24,575 nt of DNA from a virus. The DNA is taken from the IMG/VR virus record IMGVR_UViG_3300025889_000901, positions 1 to 24,575 of that record; one strand, given 5' to 3'. The notes below the pieces were generated by a model. It was not told the DNA's origin and searched no databases. It saw only the letters and a program-made list of their open reading frames with translations. Of the stretch, positions 16,156 to 23,913 are shown piece by piece; position 1 is the stretch's first letter; every line of letters starts with the position of its first letter. Made by a program: the position numbers and the translations under genes.

Positions 16156-16554
16156 ATGAAAAATAAAATATTTGAGTTATACAAACCAGAGTCATTAGCA
16201 AACTTTTTAGAGTTTCATAAAAGTAATCCTAATGAAAAATTTGTTTATGTAATTCAACAACCCCCACCTAATATAAATATATTAAGTGCGTCCGACTTTG
16301 GGTATCTTGTAATTTGTTTGCCTAATAGAGATCAGGCAATATTTTCTACTGCACCTTATGTACAGAAGATGAGAAAAAATTTACAAGACTTTCGCAAAGA
16401 AGATTATTTACTTGCTGTAGGAGATCCTGTAATAATAGGTATCTCAACTTGGTTAGTAGGTGAAACTACAAACGGACAGTTTAATATGTTGAAGTGGGAT
16501 AAACGTGAATATAGATACTATCCATTAGAAGTGGACGGATATCAGAAAGGATAA
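16156..16554 (+). CDS. Hypothetical early protein
   Basis: A 132-residue protein with no family I can name. It has a helical start (FELYKPESLANFLEFHKSNP), a beta-rich middle (KFVYVIQQPPPNINILSASD, GYLVICLPNRDQAIF) and a C-terminus with several aromatic residues (WDKREYRYYPLEVDGYQKG). No membrane helix or metal motif is present. It is the first plus-strand gene after the divergent promoter, with a leader of about a dozen bases and only a weak AAGAA ribosome site, so translation may be close to leaderless. Its position suggests an immediate-early role, perhaps host takeover or regulation, but this is inference. The next gene begins 2 nt after its stop. Confidence 0.65.
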   Translation: MKNKIFELYKPESLANFLEFHKSNPNEKFVYVIQQPPPNINILSASDFGYLVICLPNRDQAIFSTAPYVQKMRKNLQDFRKEDYLLAVGDPVIIGISTWLVGETTNGQFNMLKWDKREYRYYPLEVDGYQKG

Positions 16555-16556
16555 CA

Positions 16557-17120
16557 ATGAGTCAAGACGTAAGAAATATGATGTTAGAAGATTCTAAAGA
16601 TCTTTTAGATAATGTAGAAGTTTCAACTGTTGCACAAGAATGTGTAAAGTTAAAACAAAAAGAGGATGAGATTGCATCGTTAGAGGAGCAACTCAAAAGT
16701 AAAAAATTGGAGGCTGATGATATCAGCTCTCGTGTAATACCAGAATTACTAGCAGAACAAGGACTATCAGAAATTAAATTAGCTGATGGATCTAAAGTAT
16801 CTGTTAAAAAAGAATTTAGGTGCACTCTTCCAAAAGATGAAGCGAAGAGAACTGCAGCCTATCAATGGCTTCGTGATCAAGGGTTAGGAGATATTATTAA
16901 AAACAATGTCTTTGTAACTTTTGGTAAGGGAGAAGATAACAAGGCTGAGCAATTGCTTAACCTTGCAGCAGAGAATGGGTTTGAACCACAACAGAAATCT
17001 GATGTGGCTTGGATGACATTAACTGCTCTATTCAGAGAGCGTATCGAGTCCGGGCTCGATATGCCATCTGATGTCTTTAGTACGTGGATTAAAGACAAAA
17101 CTAAAATCACTCGGAAATAA
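16557..17120 (+). CDS. Coiled-coil protein of the replication module
   Basis: A 187-residue protein with a coiled coil at about residues 28-60 (KLKQKEDEIASLEEQLKSKK) followed by a compact domain that starts ELLAEQGLSEIKLADGSKVS and includes FRCTLPKDEAKRTAAYQWL. It has a helical C-terminus (TALFRERIESGLDMPSDVF). The DGSKVSVKK strand and the helix behind it look like a nucleic-acid or protein-binding fold, but I cannot name the family. AAAGGAT (16545-16551) gives a good ribosome site. It lies between the first early gene and the possible ssDNA-binding protein, so an accessory role in replication is inferred. A 9-bp inverted repeat sits inside its 3' end (17040-17063). Confidence 0.65.
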   Translation: MSQDVRNMMLEDSKDLLDNVEVSTVAQECVKLKQKEDEIASLEEQLKSKKLEADDISSRVIPELLAEQGLSEIKLADGSKVSVKKEFRCTLPKDEAKRTAAYQWLRDQGLGDIIKNNVFVTFGKGEDNKAEQLLNLAAENGFEPQQKSDVAWMTLTALFRERIESGLDMPSDVFSTWIKDKTKITRK

Positions 17121-17137
17121 CTAATGGAGAATGTATA

Positions 17138-17908
17138 ATGGCTAATGAAATAAAAGCTAAACAAAACGCATCACTAGCACTGTTTGGTGATGATGTATCC
17201 AAAGGTTTTGAGAATATGACGCAAGAAGATATGGCGTTACCATTTGTCAGAATCTTAGGACAACTATCACCGCAGGTAACTGATGGTGATGCAAAGTATA
17301 TAGATGGTGCCAAACCAGGTATGATCTATAACACTGTTACCAGCGAACTTTACGATGGTAAAAAAGGTATCAAGGTTATTCCTTGTTATTACAAAAAAGA
17401 TTATCCTGAATGGTCGGATAGAGGGGATGGTCCAGGTGCTCCTGTGGCTATACACTTACCGAACAGTCCGGTAATCGCAACAGGTAAGAGAGATGGATCT
17501 AAAATTAGATTACCTAATGGTAACTATTTAGAAGAGACAGCTTCTTACTATGTAATGATTGAGACAAAGAACGGTGGTTATACACCTGCTTTGATCACAA
17601 TGAAATCAACTCAATTAAACGTTAGCAAAAAATGGAATTCAATGATGAAGACCATACAAATTGCTGATGGTAAAGGGGGATTTGCTATACCTCCTATGCA
17701 CGGAGTTGTTTATAATCTAGCATCTACCTTACAAAAGAACGACAAAGGTTCTTGGTATGGCTGGGTTGTAACGCAGGACAGAATTTTAGGACAATCAGAC
17801 AAGGCTTTGTATTTAAGTGCAAAGGATTTTTCTGGGAATGTATCTAAAGGGACCGTTCAAACAAAAGCTGATGTAGAAGAGAAGGTTAAGGACTCAACTC
17901 CTTACTAA
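17138..17908 (+). CDS. Conserved replication-region protein, possible ssDNA-binding protein
   Basis: A 256-residue protein beginning MANEIKAKQNASLALFGDD, with MTQEDMALPFVRILGQLSP near residue 27. The body is beta-rich with many aromatics and Lys (KGIKVIPCYYKKDYPEWSD, LITMKSTQLNVSKKWNSMMK, WYGWVVTQDRILG). The C-terminus is charged but not strongly acidic. I recognise the MALPFVRILGQLSPQV motif from marine podophages, where the protein lies next to replication genes with no firm function. Composition and position suit an ssDNA-binding protein. A GGAGA upstream supports the start. It is followed by a strong hairpin (17916-17940) that would set its mRNA 3' end, consistent with high expression. 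Confidence 0.6.
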   Translation: MANEIKAKQNASLALFGDDVSKGFENMTQEDMALPFVRILGQLSPQVTDGDAKYIDGAKPGMIYNTVTSELYDGKKGIKVIPCYYKKDYPEWSDRGDGPGAPVAIHLPNSPVIATGKRDGSKIRLPNGNYLEETASYYVMIETKNGGYTPALITMKSTQLNVSKKWNSMMKTIQIADGKGGFAIPPMHGVVYNLASTLQKNDKGSWYGWVVTQDRILGQSDKALYLSAKDFSGNVSKGTVQTKADVEEKVKDSTPY

Positions 17909-17915
17909 TAAAAAT

Positions 17916-17940
17916 AAGGGGAAAGGAAACTTTCCCCTTT
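17916..17940. terminator. GAAA-tetraloop hairpin, rho-independent terminator candidate
   Basis: AAGGGGAAAG (17916-17925), loop GAAA (17926-17929) and CTTTCCCCTT (17930-17939) form a perfect 10-bp stem with a GNRA loop in the gap between two plus-strand genes. The plus-strand tail is only TTT, one base of it past the stem, then ACAAAG, so termination may be partial. Read on the minus strand the hairpin is followed by TATTTTTATT, a better U-tract, although no minus gene ends here. Confidence 0.7.
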
Positions 17941-17961
17941 ACAAAGAAATGATAAGTGATA

Positions 17962-19482
17962 ATGAACAAATTCAAAAATATATTTAACGGATTAACTATA
18001 GCATATGGACAATACCAACCTGGTGAACGTGGTGAAAGCGGAAAACAAAAAGGAAAAGCTTTTATTGTACGTGGTGCCGTTACAGACGAACTCTGGAAAA
18101 ACCATCTTGAAGGAAAAGGAGCCGCACTCGGAATTATCCCTATTACAGAAGATAACGATTGTCGCTGGGGGTGCATTGATATTGACGAGTATAATTTCAA
18201 TCACGCTAGCCTCATTCAAAGCATACGAAATCTTAACCTCCCCTTAATTGTTTGCCGTTCTAAATCAGGCGGAGCGCACGTATTTTTATTTACTAAAGAA
18301 AACATTCCTGCATCATTGATGCAATCAAAATTAAAAGAGATGGCCATCATACTTGGTTATGAAGGTTCAGAAATATTTCCCAAACAAACAGAAATTCTAG
18401 TGGATCGTGGGGACACTGGGAACTTTTTAAACTTACCCTACTACAATGATATGAAAGGCTTGCGCTATGCTATCAACGATAATGGCTCCGGTTGTACACT
18501 TGAAGAATTTTATCAGCTCTATGATAAGTTTTCTTTGCGAAAAGATCAGGTGGAACAAATTAAAACGGAAAAGAAAAAAATAGAAGAAGCATTTCCTGGA
18601 GGTCCACCTTGTTTAAATAAACTTGCATCAACAGGTTTTGGTGAGGGTTCCAGGAATAATGCATTGTTTAATATCGCAGTTTATTACAAACAATCTAATC
18701 CTGATACTTGGGAAGATGAGATTGTAAAAGCTAATATGAAATTTATGGAACCACCATTAAGTAATAGTGAGGTTCAACAATTAATTAAATCTGTAAATAG
18801 AAAAGGTTATGACAAGTATAGATGTAAAGATGCACCTATTAATGCAGTATGTCAGTCTGGGTTATGTAGAACAAAAAGATTTGGTGTAGGTTTTGGTGAA
18901 GAAGAAATGCCTGTACTTGGAAGTCTTACAAAATATTCATCATCACCACCACAATGGTTTTTAGATGTAGATAAGAAGAGAATAGAATTAAAATCAGAAC
19001 AACTTTACAGTCCAAATTTATTTGCACTAGCGTGTTTAGATCAAGCAAATTTAATTGTACCTATACCTAAACCAAAAGATTGGAAACAACATTTTTTAAA
19101 ACCAATGATGCAAGGACTACAAGAAGTAGAACCTTTAGAGTCTTTAAATCCTATCAATGAACTTACAGGACTATTACAAGATTGGACTACTAACAGACAA
19201 TCAGCAAGAACGATTGATGATGTATTTAATAAATTACCTTTTACTGATGAGAAAAGAGAGTTTACATATTTTAGAATGGAAGACTTTTACAATTTCTGTA
19301 AACGAAATCATTGGGAAAAAGATAAGAATCAAACAGGTAACTTAATTAAAAGACTCGATGAGTTTGTAGGAGAAGAAAGAGTACGTATTAAAAAGCAACA
19401 ACCTAGACTAATTAAAATAAAAACAATGAAACAATCAGAGGCCGCAGTATCTAAAACACCATATCAAATAGAAAACTTTTAA
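17962..19482 (+). CDS. DNA primase, archaeo-eukaryotic (AEP/TOTE-like) type
   Basis: From the ATG at 17962 the protein has 506 residues; a GTG at 17956 in frame would add two. The catalytic domain (about 1-195) has CRWGCIDIDEY with D73 and D75 as metal ligands, SKSGGAHVFLF with H106 as the second motif, and GNFLNLPYYN as the third, the standard triad of AEP primases. A Lys-rich linker (about 200-210) leads to a helical part (RNNALFNIAVYYK, ending NRKGYDKYRC) like the PriCT domain, with cysteines at 288, 297 and 302 that may bind zinc. The rest is helical and of unknown role. It should make primers for the adjacent polymerase A. The two halves use different arginine codons (see findings). The stop overlaps the next ATG. 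Confidence 0.8.
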   Translation: MNKFKNIFNGLTIAYGQYQPGERGESGKQKGKAFIVRGAVTDELWKNHLEGKGAALGIIPITEDNDCRWGCIDIDEYNFNHASLIQSIRNLNLPLIVCRSKSGGAHVFLFTKENIPASLMQSKLKEMAIILGYEGSEIFPKQTEILVDRGDTGNFLNLPYYNDMKGLRYAINDNGSGCTLEEFYQLYDKFSLRKDQVEQIKTEKKKIEEAFPGGPPCLNKLASTGFGEGSRNNALFNIAVYYKQSNPDTWEDEIVKANMKFMEPPLSNSEVQQLIKSVNRKGYDKYRCKDAPINAVCQSGLCRTKRFGVGFGEEEMPVLGSLTKYSSSPPQWFLDVDKKRIELKSEQLYSPNLFALACLDQANLIVPIPKPKDWKQHFLKPMMQGLQEVEPLESLNPINELTGLLQDWTTNRQSARTIDDVFNKLPFTDEKREFTYFRMEDFYNFCKRNHWEKDKNQTGNLIKRLDEFVGEERVRIKKQQPRLIKIKTMKQSEAAVSKTPYQIENF

Positions 19483-19682
19483 TGATAGGAGTTAATTGGC
19501 ACTTAAAGTTTCGTTTAAAAATAGAGGAATTACAAAAAGAAAATGAAAAACTAAAACTTAATAACACCATACTAAAACGTAAAGTAAAAAAATATGAAAA
19601 CAATAATATTAGGACCACCAGGGACGGGAAAAACAACAACACTCTTAAATCTGGTCGATCAGTTTATACAGCAAGGCGTTAG
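19482..19682 (+). CDS. Small coiled-coil protein overlapping the helicase start
   Basis: A 66-residue reading frame whose ATG overlaps the primase stop (TAATG). Residues 8-44 (LKFRLKIEELQKENEKLKLN and onward) are a basic coiled coil. It runs 89 nt into the helicase gene in another frame, so its Arg/Lys-rich tail is encoded by the same bases as the helicase P-loop. Without it there would be a 111-nt gap between primase and helicase, unusual in this tightly packed arm, which favours a real gene. The long overlap argues for caution: the tail may be a by-product and only the first 40 residues functional. Confidence 0.5.
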   Translation: MIGVNWHLKFRLKIEELQKENEKLKLNNTILKRKVKKYENNNIRTTRDGKNNNTLKSGRSVYTARR

Positions 19683-21102
19683 ACCTAGACAGATAGGTTA
19701 TTTCTCCTTTACTAAAAAAGCTGCAACGGAAGCTGCAACGAGGGCCGCGGATAAGTTTGGTTTGGATATAGAAAATGATTTAACATTCTTTAGAACACTA
19801 CACTCTTATGCATTTAATCAATTAGGTATGACTAAAGAAAAAATGTTAAGCGCTGATGATTATAAAGAGTTTGGTGAAAAATGTGGCATACCTATTAAGA
19901 CAGCAAGATTTTCTGATAGTGATGGTACATTTAATTGTGATAATGAATATCTTACTATTATAAACACAGCAGCTGTAAAACGAATGGATCTATTAGAATA
20001 CTATGATTCTAGACAAAACATTTTAGATATAGAAAGAGATACTTTGTATTTATTAGCAGAAGAATTAAAAAGATTTAAAAAAGAAAAAGGACTTAAAGAC
20101 TTTAATGATTTATTAGAAGATTTTATTGCAAAAGAAAAACATAATAAGTTTGAGGTATTATTTATAGATGAGGCACAAGATTTATCTTTGTTACAATGGG
20201 AGATGGTAAGAAAGATTTGGTCTAAAGCAGGAAAAACTTATATTGCAGGTGATGATGATCAAGCTATATTTAAATGGGCTGGTGCAGATGTAGATCACTT
20301 CATAGCATTAAAAGAAGAAGTAAATGATATTAAAGTATTAGATCAATCTTACAGAATACCAGGTGGTCCTATACACGAACTATCACAAAATATTATAAAC
20401 AAAGTACAGAATAGATTTGATAAAGATTATAAACCTAGAGATGATGAGGGTATCTTAAAAAGATATTCTGACATTACACAAGTAGATATGTCTAAAGGTA
20501 ATTGGTTGGTATTGTCTTCTGCAAATTATTTTTTAGATGATGCTAAAGATTTATGTGAGATACAAGGATGGTATTATCAATTTAAAGGACGTAACTCTAT
20601 ACCCCTAAAACTTCTTATGGCTTTAAATAATTGGGAAGCTTGGCGTAAAGATGCACAACTAAATCATTTAGAAATAAAAAATATATATGAATATCTAGGA
20701 TCACACGTATTGCCTGGATTTCAAAAAGGTAAGACATTACATTCTGACACAAAGTATCTAATGAGAGATTGTAGAGCTGAACACGGTTTGGTTACAGACA
20801 GTGTATGGTATGAAGCATTCGAAGGATTAGATCCTATGACGGAAACTTACATTCGTAATATGAGGGCGAACGGTGAGATGATAAATAAAAACCCTCGTAT
20901 TATAATGTCAACAATACACGGAGCAAAAGGAGGAGAAGCCGACAAAGTTTTATTGATGCAAGACATAACTAATGCAGCGCTAGAAACGTTTAGTCACGAC
21001 CCGGATGAATTACATAGATTATTCTACACAGGTGCGACGCGCGCGAAGCGTGAATTACACGTCTTAGATCCAAAAGATTTTGATCGAGCATATATACTAT
21101 GA
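19594..21102 (+). CDS. UvrD/Rep-like SF1 DNA helicase
   Basis: A 502-residue superfamily 1A helicase with all motifs in order: I GPPGTGKT (residues 7-14), Ia YFSFTKKAATEAA, II FIDEAQD, III IAGDDDQAIFKWAGA, IV LDQSYRIP, V STIHGAKGGEADKV and VI LFYTGATRAKREL. The HGAKG and TRAK arrangement is that of UvrD/Rep/PcrA, 3'-5' translocases that unwind DNA. It is about 200 residues shorter than cellular UvrD, mostly through a smaller 2B region and no C-terminal tail, which is usual for phage forms. It lies between the primase and polymerase and has no DnaB-like partner in the window, so it may be the replicative helicase. The P-loop is nearly at the N-terminus, supporting this start. It overlaps DUF3310 by 4 nt. 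Confidence 0.88.
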   Translation: MKTIILGPPGTGKTTTLLNLVDQFIQQGVRPRQIGYFSFTKKAATEAATRAADKFGLDIENDLTFFRTLHSYAFNQLGMTKEKMLSADDYKEFGEKCGIPIKTARFSDSDGTFNCDNEYLTIINTAAVKRMDLLEYYDSRQNILDIERDTLYLLAEELKRFKKEKGLKDFNDLLEDFIAKEKHNKFEVLFIDEAQDLSLLQWEMVRKIWSKAGKTYIAGDDDQAIFKWAGADVDHFIALKEEVNDIKVLDQSYRIPGGPIHELSQNIINKVQNRFDKDYKPRDDEGILKRYSDITQVDMSKGNWLVLSSANYFLDDAKDLCEIQGWYYQFKGRNSIPLKLLMALNNWEAWRKDAQLNHLEIKNIYEYLGSHVLPGFQKGKTLHSDTKYLMRDCRAEHGLVTDSVWYEAFEGLDPMTETYIRNMRANGEMINKNPRIIMSTIHGAKGGEADKVLLMQDITNAALETFSHDPDELHRLFYTGATRAKRELHVLDPKDFDRAYIL

Positions 21103-21323
21103 AGAAAAAAATAACAGACGATTGGAAATTTAAACAAGTTGGAGGATCCCATTATATGTATATGGCCATTCAGCCAGCAGAGTTTATAAACAAAAACAAG
21201 TTGCTTTTTGCAGAGGGCAACGCTATAAAGTACATATGCAGACACTCAAGCAAGGGTGGCATAGAAGATATAGATAAAGCAATACATTATCTAGAAATGG
21301 TGAAAGAGAGAGATTATAAATGA
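21099..21323 (+). CDS. DUF3310 family protein
   Basis: A 74-residue protein with the DUF3310 signature: QVGGSHY (residues 13-19), IQPAEFI, FAEGNAIKYICRH and GGIEDIDKAIHYLEM. Proteins of this family are carried by many tailed phages near replication or nucleotide genes and have been annotated as nucleotide kinase-like without solid proof. Helical repeats and conserved His/Arg/Glu residues suit binding of a phosphorylated ligand. The start overlaps the helicase stop (ATGA) and the end overlaps the polymerase start (ATGA), so it is coexpressed with both. Family call is firm, function is not. Confidence 0.85.
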   Translation: MKKKITDDWKFKQVGGSHYMYMAIQPAEFINKNKLLFAEGNAIKYICRHSSKGGIEDIDKAIHYLEMVKERDYK

Positions 21324-23182
21324 GAAATACACAGATACCTTTGTTCACTCCAGAAACAGAGTGGGTAATGCCAGAAGAATTAAAAAATCTTAAAGGTGCA
21401 AAAGAAATAGCAATAGATTTAGAAACTAATGATCCTTATTTAAAGGAATTAGGCTCTGGTAATGTTACTGGAAAAGGACACATTGCAGGCATTGCGGTGG
21501 CCATAGAGGGCTGGTCTGGCTATTTTCCGATACATCACGAGTCTGGTGGTAATATGGACAAAAAATTGGTGCTTTCCTGGCTAAAAGATATCTGTAATCA
21601 AGAAGAGACTACCTTTATATTTCACAATGCAATGTATGATATTTGTTGGTTAAGATCAGCAGGTATAAATATTAAGGGTAAAATTGTAGATACAATGATA
21701 GCAGCGTCTTTAATTGATGAGAATAGATTATCTTATCAATTAAATACATTGTCTAAATTTTACGTAGGTATTGGTAAAGACGAGAGCATTTTAAATGCAG
21801 CAGCTAAAGAGTATGGCTTAGATCCTAAAAAAGATATGTGGAGATTACCTGCATTGTTTGTAGGACAATATGCAGAACGTGATGCAGAGTCCACACTAAA
21901 ACTTTGGCAAAGATTAGAAACAGAATTATACAAAGAAGAACTTTGGGATGTGTTTAATTTAGAAACTAAATTATTTCCTTGTCTTGTAGATATGAGATTT
22001 AAAGGTGTAAGAGTTGATTTAGAGAAAGCAGCTAAGATTAAAAAAAATCTTATGCAACGTGAATCTAAAATTATTAGTAAAATTAAAGAACTAACTAATG
22101 TTGATGTAGAGATACACGCAGCAAGATCTATTGCAAAAGCTTTTGATAAACTAAAATTACCATACGATAGAACAGAAAAAAGTAAGGAACCAAGTTTTAC
22201 AAAAAACTTTTTACAAAATCACCCACACGAATTACCAAAATTAATTGCAGATGCAAGAGAGATAAATAAAGCTCACACTACATTTATAGATTCAATAACT
22301 AAACACGCAGTCGATGGAAGAATACACGCAGACATAAATCAAATAAGATCAGATGCAGGAGGAACTGTAACCGGTAGATTTAGTATGAGTAATCCAAACT
22401 TACAACAAATACCAGCAAGACATCCTGAACTGGGTCCTATGATTAGATCTATATTTATTCCAGAAGAAAAAACTAAATGGGGATCATTTGATTACTCACA
22501 ACAAGAACCTAGAATTTTAGTACACTATGCAAAGTTACAAAATTTATCAGGCGTTGATGAAATTGTAGATGCTTACAATGAAGGTGATGCAGACTTCCAC
22601 CAAGTTGTAGCAGATATGGCAGGCATAGAACGTAAGCAAGCCAAGACGATCAATTTGGGTTTAATGTATGGTATGGGTAAAAATAAGTTGATGGCCGAAT
22701 TGGGTCTAATGAAAGAGTCGGCGGAAAAACTAATTAAACAATATCATTCTAAAGCACCATTCGTAAAACAACTTATGGATAATGTATCTCGTAAAGCAAA
22801 CGACAGAGGTAAAATTAGAACTTTAGGAGGTCGTGCGTGTCATTTTGATTTATGGCAGCCTACACAGTTTGGTATATTTAAACCATTACCATTAGAACAA
22901 GCTAGAAAAGAATATGATGAACCATTAAAACGTGCATTTACTTACAAAGCATTAAACAAATTAATACAAGGATCAGCAGCAGATATGACAAAAAAATCTA
23001 TGGTAGCTTTATATGAAAATGGTATAATACCACACATTCAAATTCACGATGAAGTAGACATATCAGTGGAGTCGAATGCTAAAGCAGAAAAAATTATTGA
23101 GATAATGGAATCTGCAGTGGAACTTAAAGTTCCAAACAAAGTAGATTATGAACAGGGAGCTAATTGGGGTGAAATAAAATAG
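21320..23182 (+). CDS. polA: DNA polymerase family A with 3'-5' exonuclease
   Basis: At 620 residues this is a phage-type DNA polymerase I with proofreading and no 5' nuclease domain. Exonuclease motifs: AIDLETND (D33, E35), FHNAMYD (N103, D107) and YAERDAEST (Y184, D188). Polymerase motifs: GRFSMSNPNLQQIPAR, motif A FDYSQQEPR (D391), O-helix motif B RKQAKTINLGLMYG, and motif C IHDEVD (H576, D577). Motif A has Gln-Gln-Glu-Pro where most family members have Gln-Ile-Glu-Leu. L446 is at the position of E. coli Phe762, known to tune nucleotide choice and speed. It is the replicative polymerase of this phage, probably working with the primase and UvrD-like helicase upstream. TAG stop and GTG start of the next gene overlap by one base. 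Confidence 0.92.
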   Translation: MRNTQIPLFTPETEWVMPEELKNLKGAKEIAIDLETNDPYLKELGSGNVTGKGHIAGIAVAIEGWSGYFPIHHESGGNMDKKLVLSWLKDICNQEETTFIFHNAMYDICWLRSAGINIKGKIVDTMIAASLIDENRLSYQLNTLSKFYVGIGKDESILNAAAKEYGLDPKKDMWRLPALFVGQYAERDAESTLKLWQRLETELYKEELWDVFNLETKLFPCLVDMRFKGVRVDLEKAAKIKKNLMQRESKIISKIKELTNVDVEIHAARSIAKAFDKLKLPYDRTEKSKEPSFTKNFLQNHPHELPKLIADAREINKAHTTFIDSITKHAVDGRIHADINQIRSDAGGTVTGRFSMSNPNLQQIPARHPELGPMIRSIFIPEEKTKWGSFDYSQQEPRILVHYAKLQNLSGVDEIVDAYNEGDADFHQVVADMAGIERKQAKTINLGLMYGMGKNKLMAELGLMKESAEKLIKQYHSKAPFVKQLMDNVSRKANDRGKIRTLGGRACHFDLWQPTQFGIFKPLPLEQARKEYDEPLKRAFTYKALNKLIQGSAADMTKKSMVALYENGIIPHIQIHDEVDISVESNAKAEKIIEIMESAVELKVPNKVDYEQGANWGEIK

Positions 23183-23826
23183 TGGCTTATTTGAATGCAA
23201 ACATTCCAGCTACCTATGCACAAATACGAAAGGAGTATTTATATGATCTTAAAAAACATCACGGAGAAGTTGAAGACTGTATTATCTTTGGCCTTACCTC
23301 TATGGGTGGGCGTGCAATCTTATTTCATTGCATTATGGAAAATGGTGCAATCTTTTATCGTCTCCCAATATCAGCATTTATTCAAAGAGGATTTAAAATC
23401 GAAGATGTTCCTGAACGTAGACTTGACGAACTGGAGTTATGGAATTCTTTTAGTTATTTTCCTACTGTTACTTCTTGGAATATTTTAAGCGCAGCTTCAG
23501 GAAAATACATAGGTAAAGATAAAAAGTGGCATCACGGCAGTTATTTATTTACCGTTGACTGGGCACACCCAGATGGTAATATACTAGATACTGATCATTC
23601 AGAGATTCCGCACGAACATAAGTGCGCACATATCATAGCCCTCGATGATGGGAACTATGCGGCACAGCCAAACAACAGATGTATATGGGATCTACCTTCT
23701 TTTACTGTAAAAGATAATATTCCAGACTGGAAAGTGCAAACAAACGAGTGGAATGTTGAAGATACAGGTAAATGGAAAACAGAAGACACTGACAATTTCT
23801 TTTATGAAATTGAGGAGAAAAAATGA
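23182..23826 (+). CDS. Conserved phage protein of unknown function
   Basis: A 214-residue protein that begins at a GTG overlapping the polymerase TAG stop. Readable parts are IPATYAQIRKEYLYDLKKHH, a strand/helix core (DCIIFGLTSMGGRAILFHCI), LPISAFIQRGF, and WHHGSYLFTVDWAHPD with several His and Asp that might bind a metal. It ends in a Trp- and acid-rich tail (WKVQTNEWNVEDTGKWKTED). I recognise the type from marine podophage replication regions, but no name is known to me. Base composition is somewhat richer in G/C than the polymerase gene, with more CGT arginine codons. Coupling to the polymerase suggests a replication or late-switch role, which is inference. Confidence 0.65.
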   Translation: MAYLNANIPATYAQIRKEYLYDLKKHHGEVEDCIIFGLTSMGGRAILFHCIMENGAIFYRLPISAFIQRGFKIEDVPERRLDELELWNSFSYFPTVTSWNILSAASGKYIGKDKKWHHGSYLFTVDWAHPDGNILDTDHSEIPHEHKCAHIIALDDGNYAAQPNNRCIWDLPSFTVKDNIPDWKVQTNEWNVEDTGKWKTEDTDNFFYEIEEKK

Positions 23827-23835
23827 GGAATTATT

Positions 23836-23913
23836 ATGAACTATTATGGAACAGGTTTATTAATAGTAATGTTAGTAGTATTGGCTCTATGTGGAGGACC
23901 AAGTGTCCAATAA
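23836..23913 (+). CDS. 25-residue membrane mini-protein candidate
   Basis: An open frame of 25 codons reading MNYYGTGLLIVMLVVLALCG and then GPSVQ, almost entirely one transmembrane helix (about residues 7-20). It starts 9 nt after the previous stop, with GAGG (23825-23828) 7 nt before the ATG, and ends inside the next gene with an 11-nt overlap. A competing frame from 23823 (ATGA overlap with the previous stop) gives 32 residues with no obvious character, so the membrane reading is preferred. Such mini-proteins can be holin or lysis regulators; nothing more can be said. Confidence 0.5.
   Translation: MNYYGTGLLIVMLVVLALCGGPSVQ

Noticed and set aside
18005-18247. An 80-codon plus-strand frame inside the primase with a C-terminal membrane-like helix
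   Set aside because: It overlaps the catalytic motifs of the primase, has no ribosome site and starts at an internal ATG, so it is most likely a by-product of the odd codon use there.
23195-23488. A 97-codon plus-strand frame with hydrophobic stretches ending in LLVIFLLLLLGIF
   Set aside because: It lies wholly inside the 214-residue gene, which has better start coupling and protein-like composition; the hydrophobicity comes from the A/T-rich other frame.
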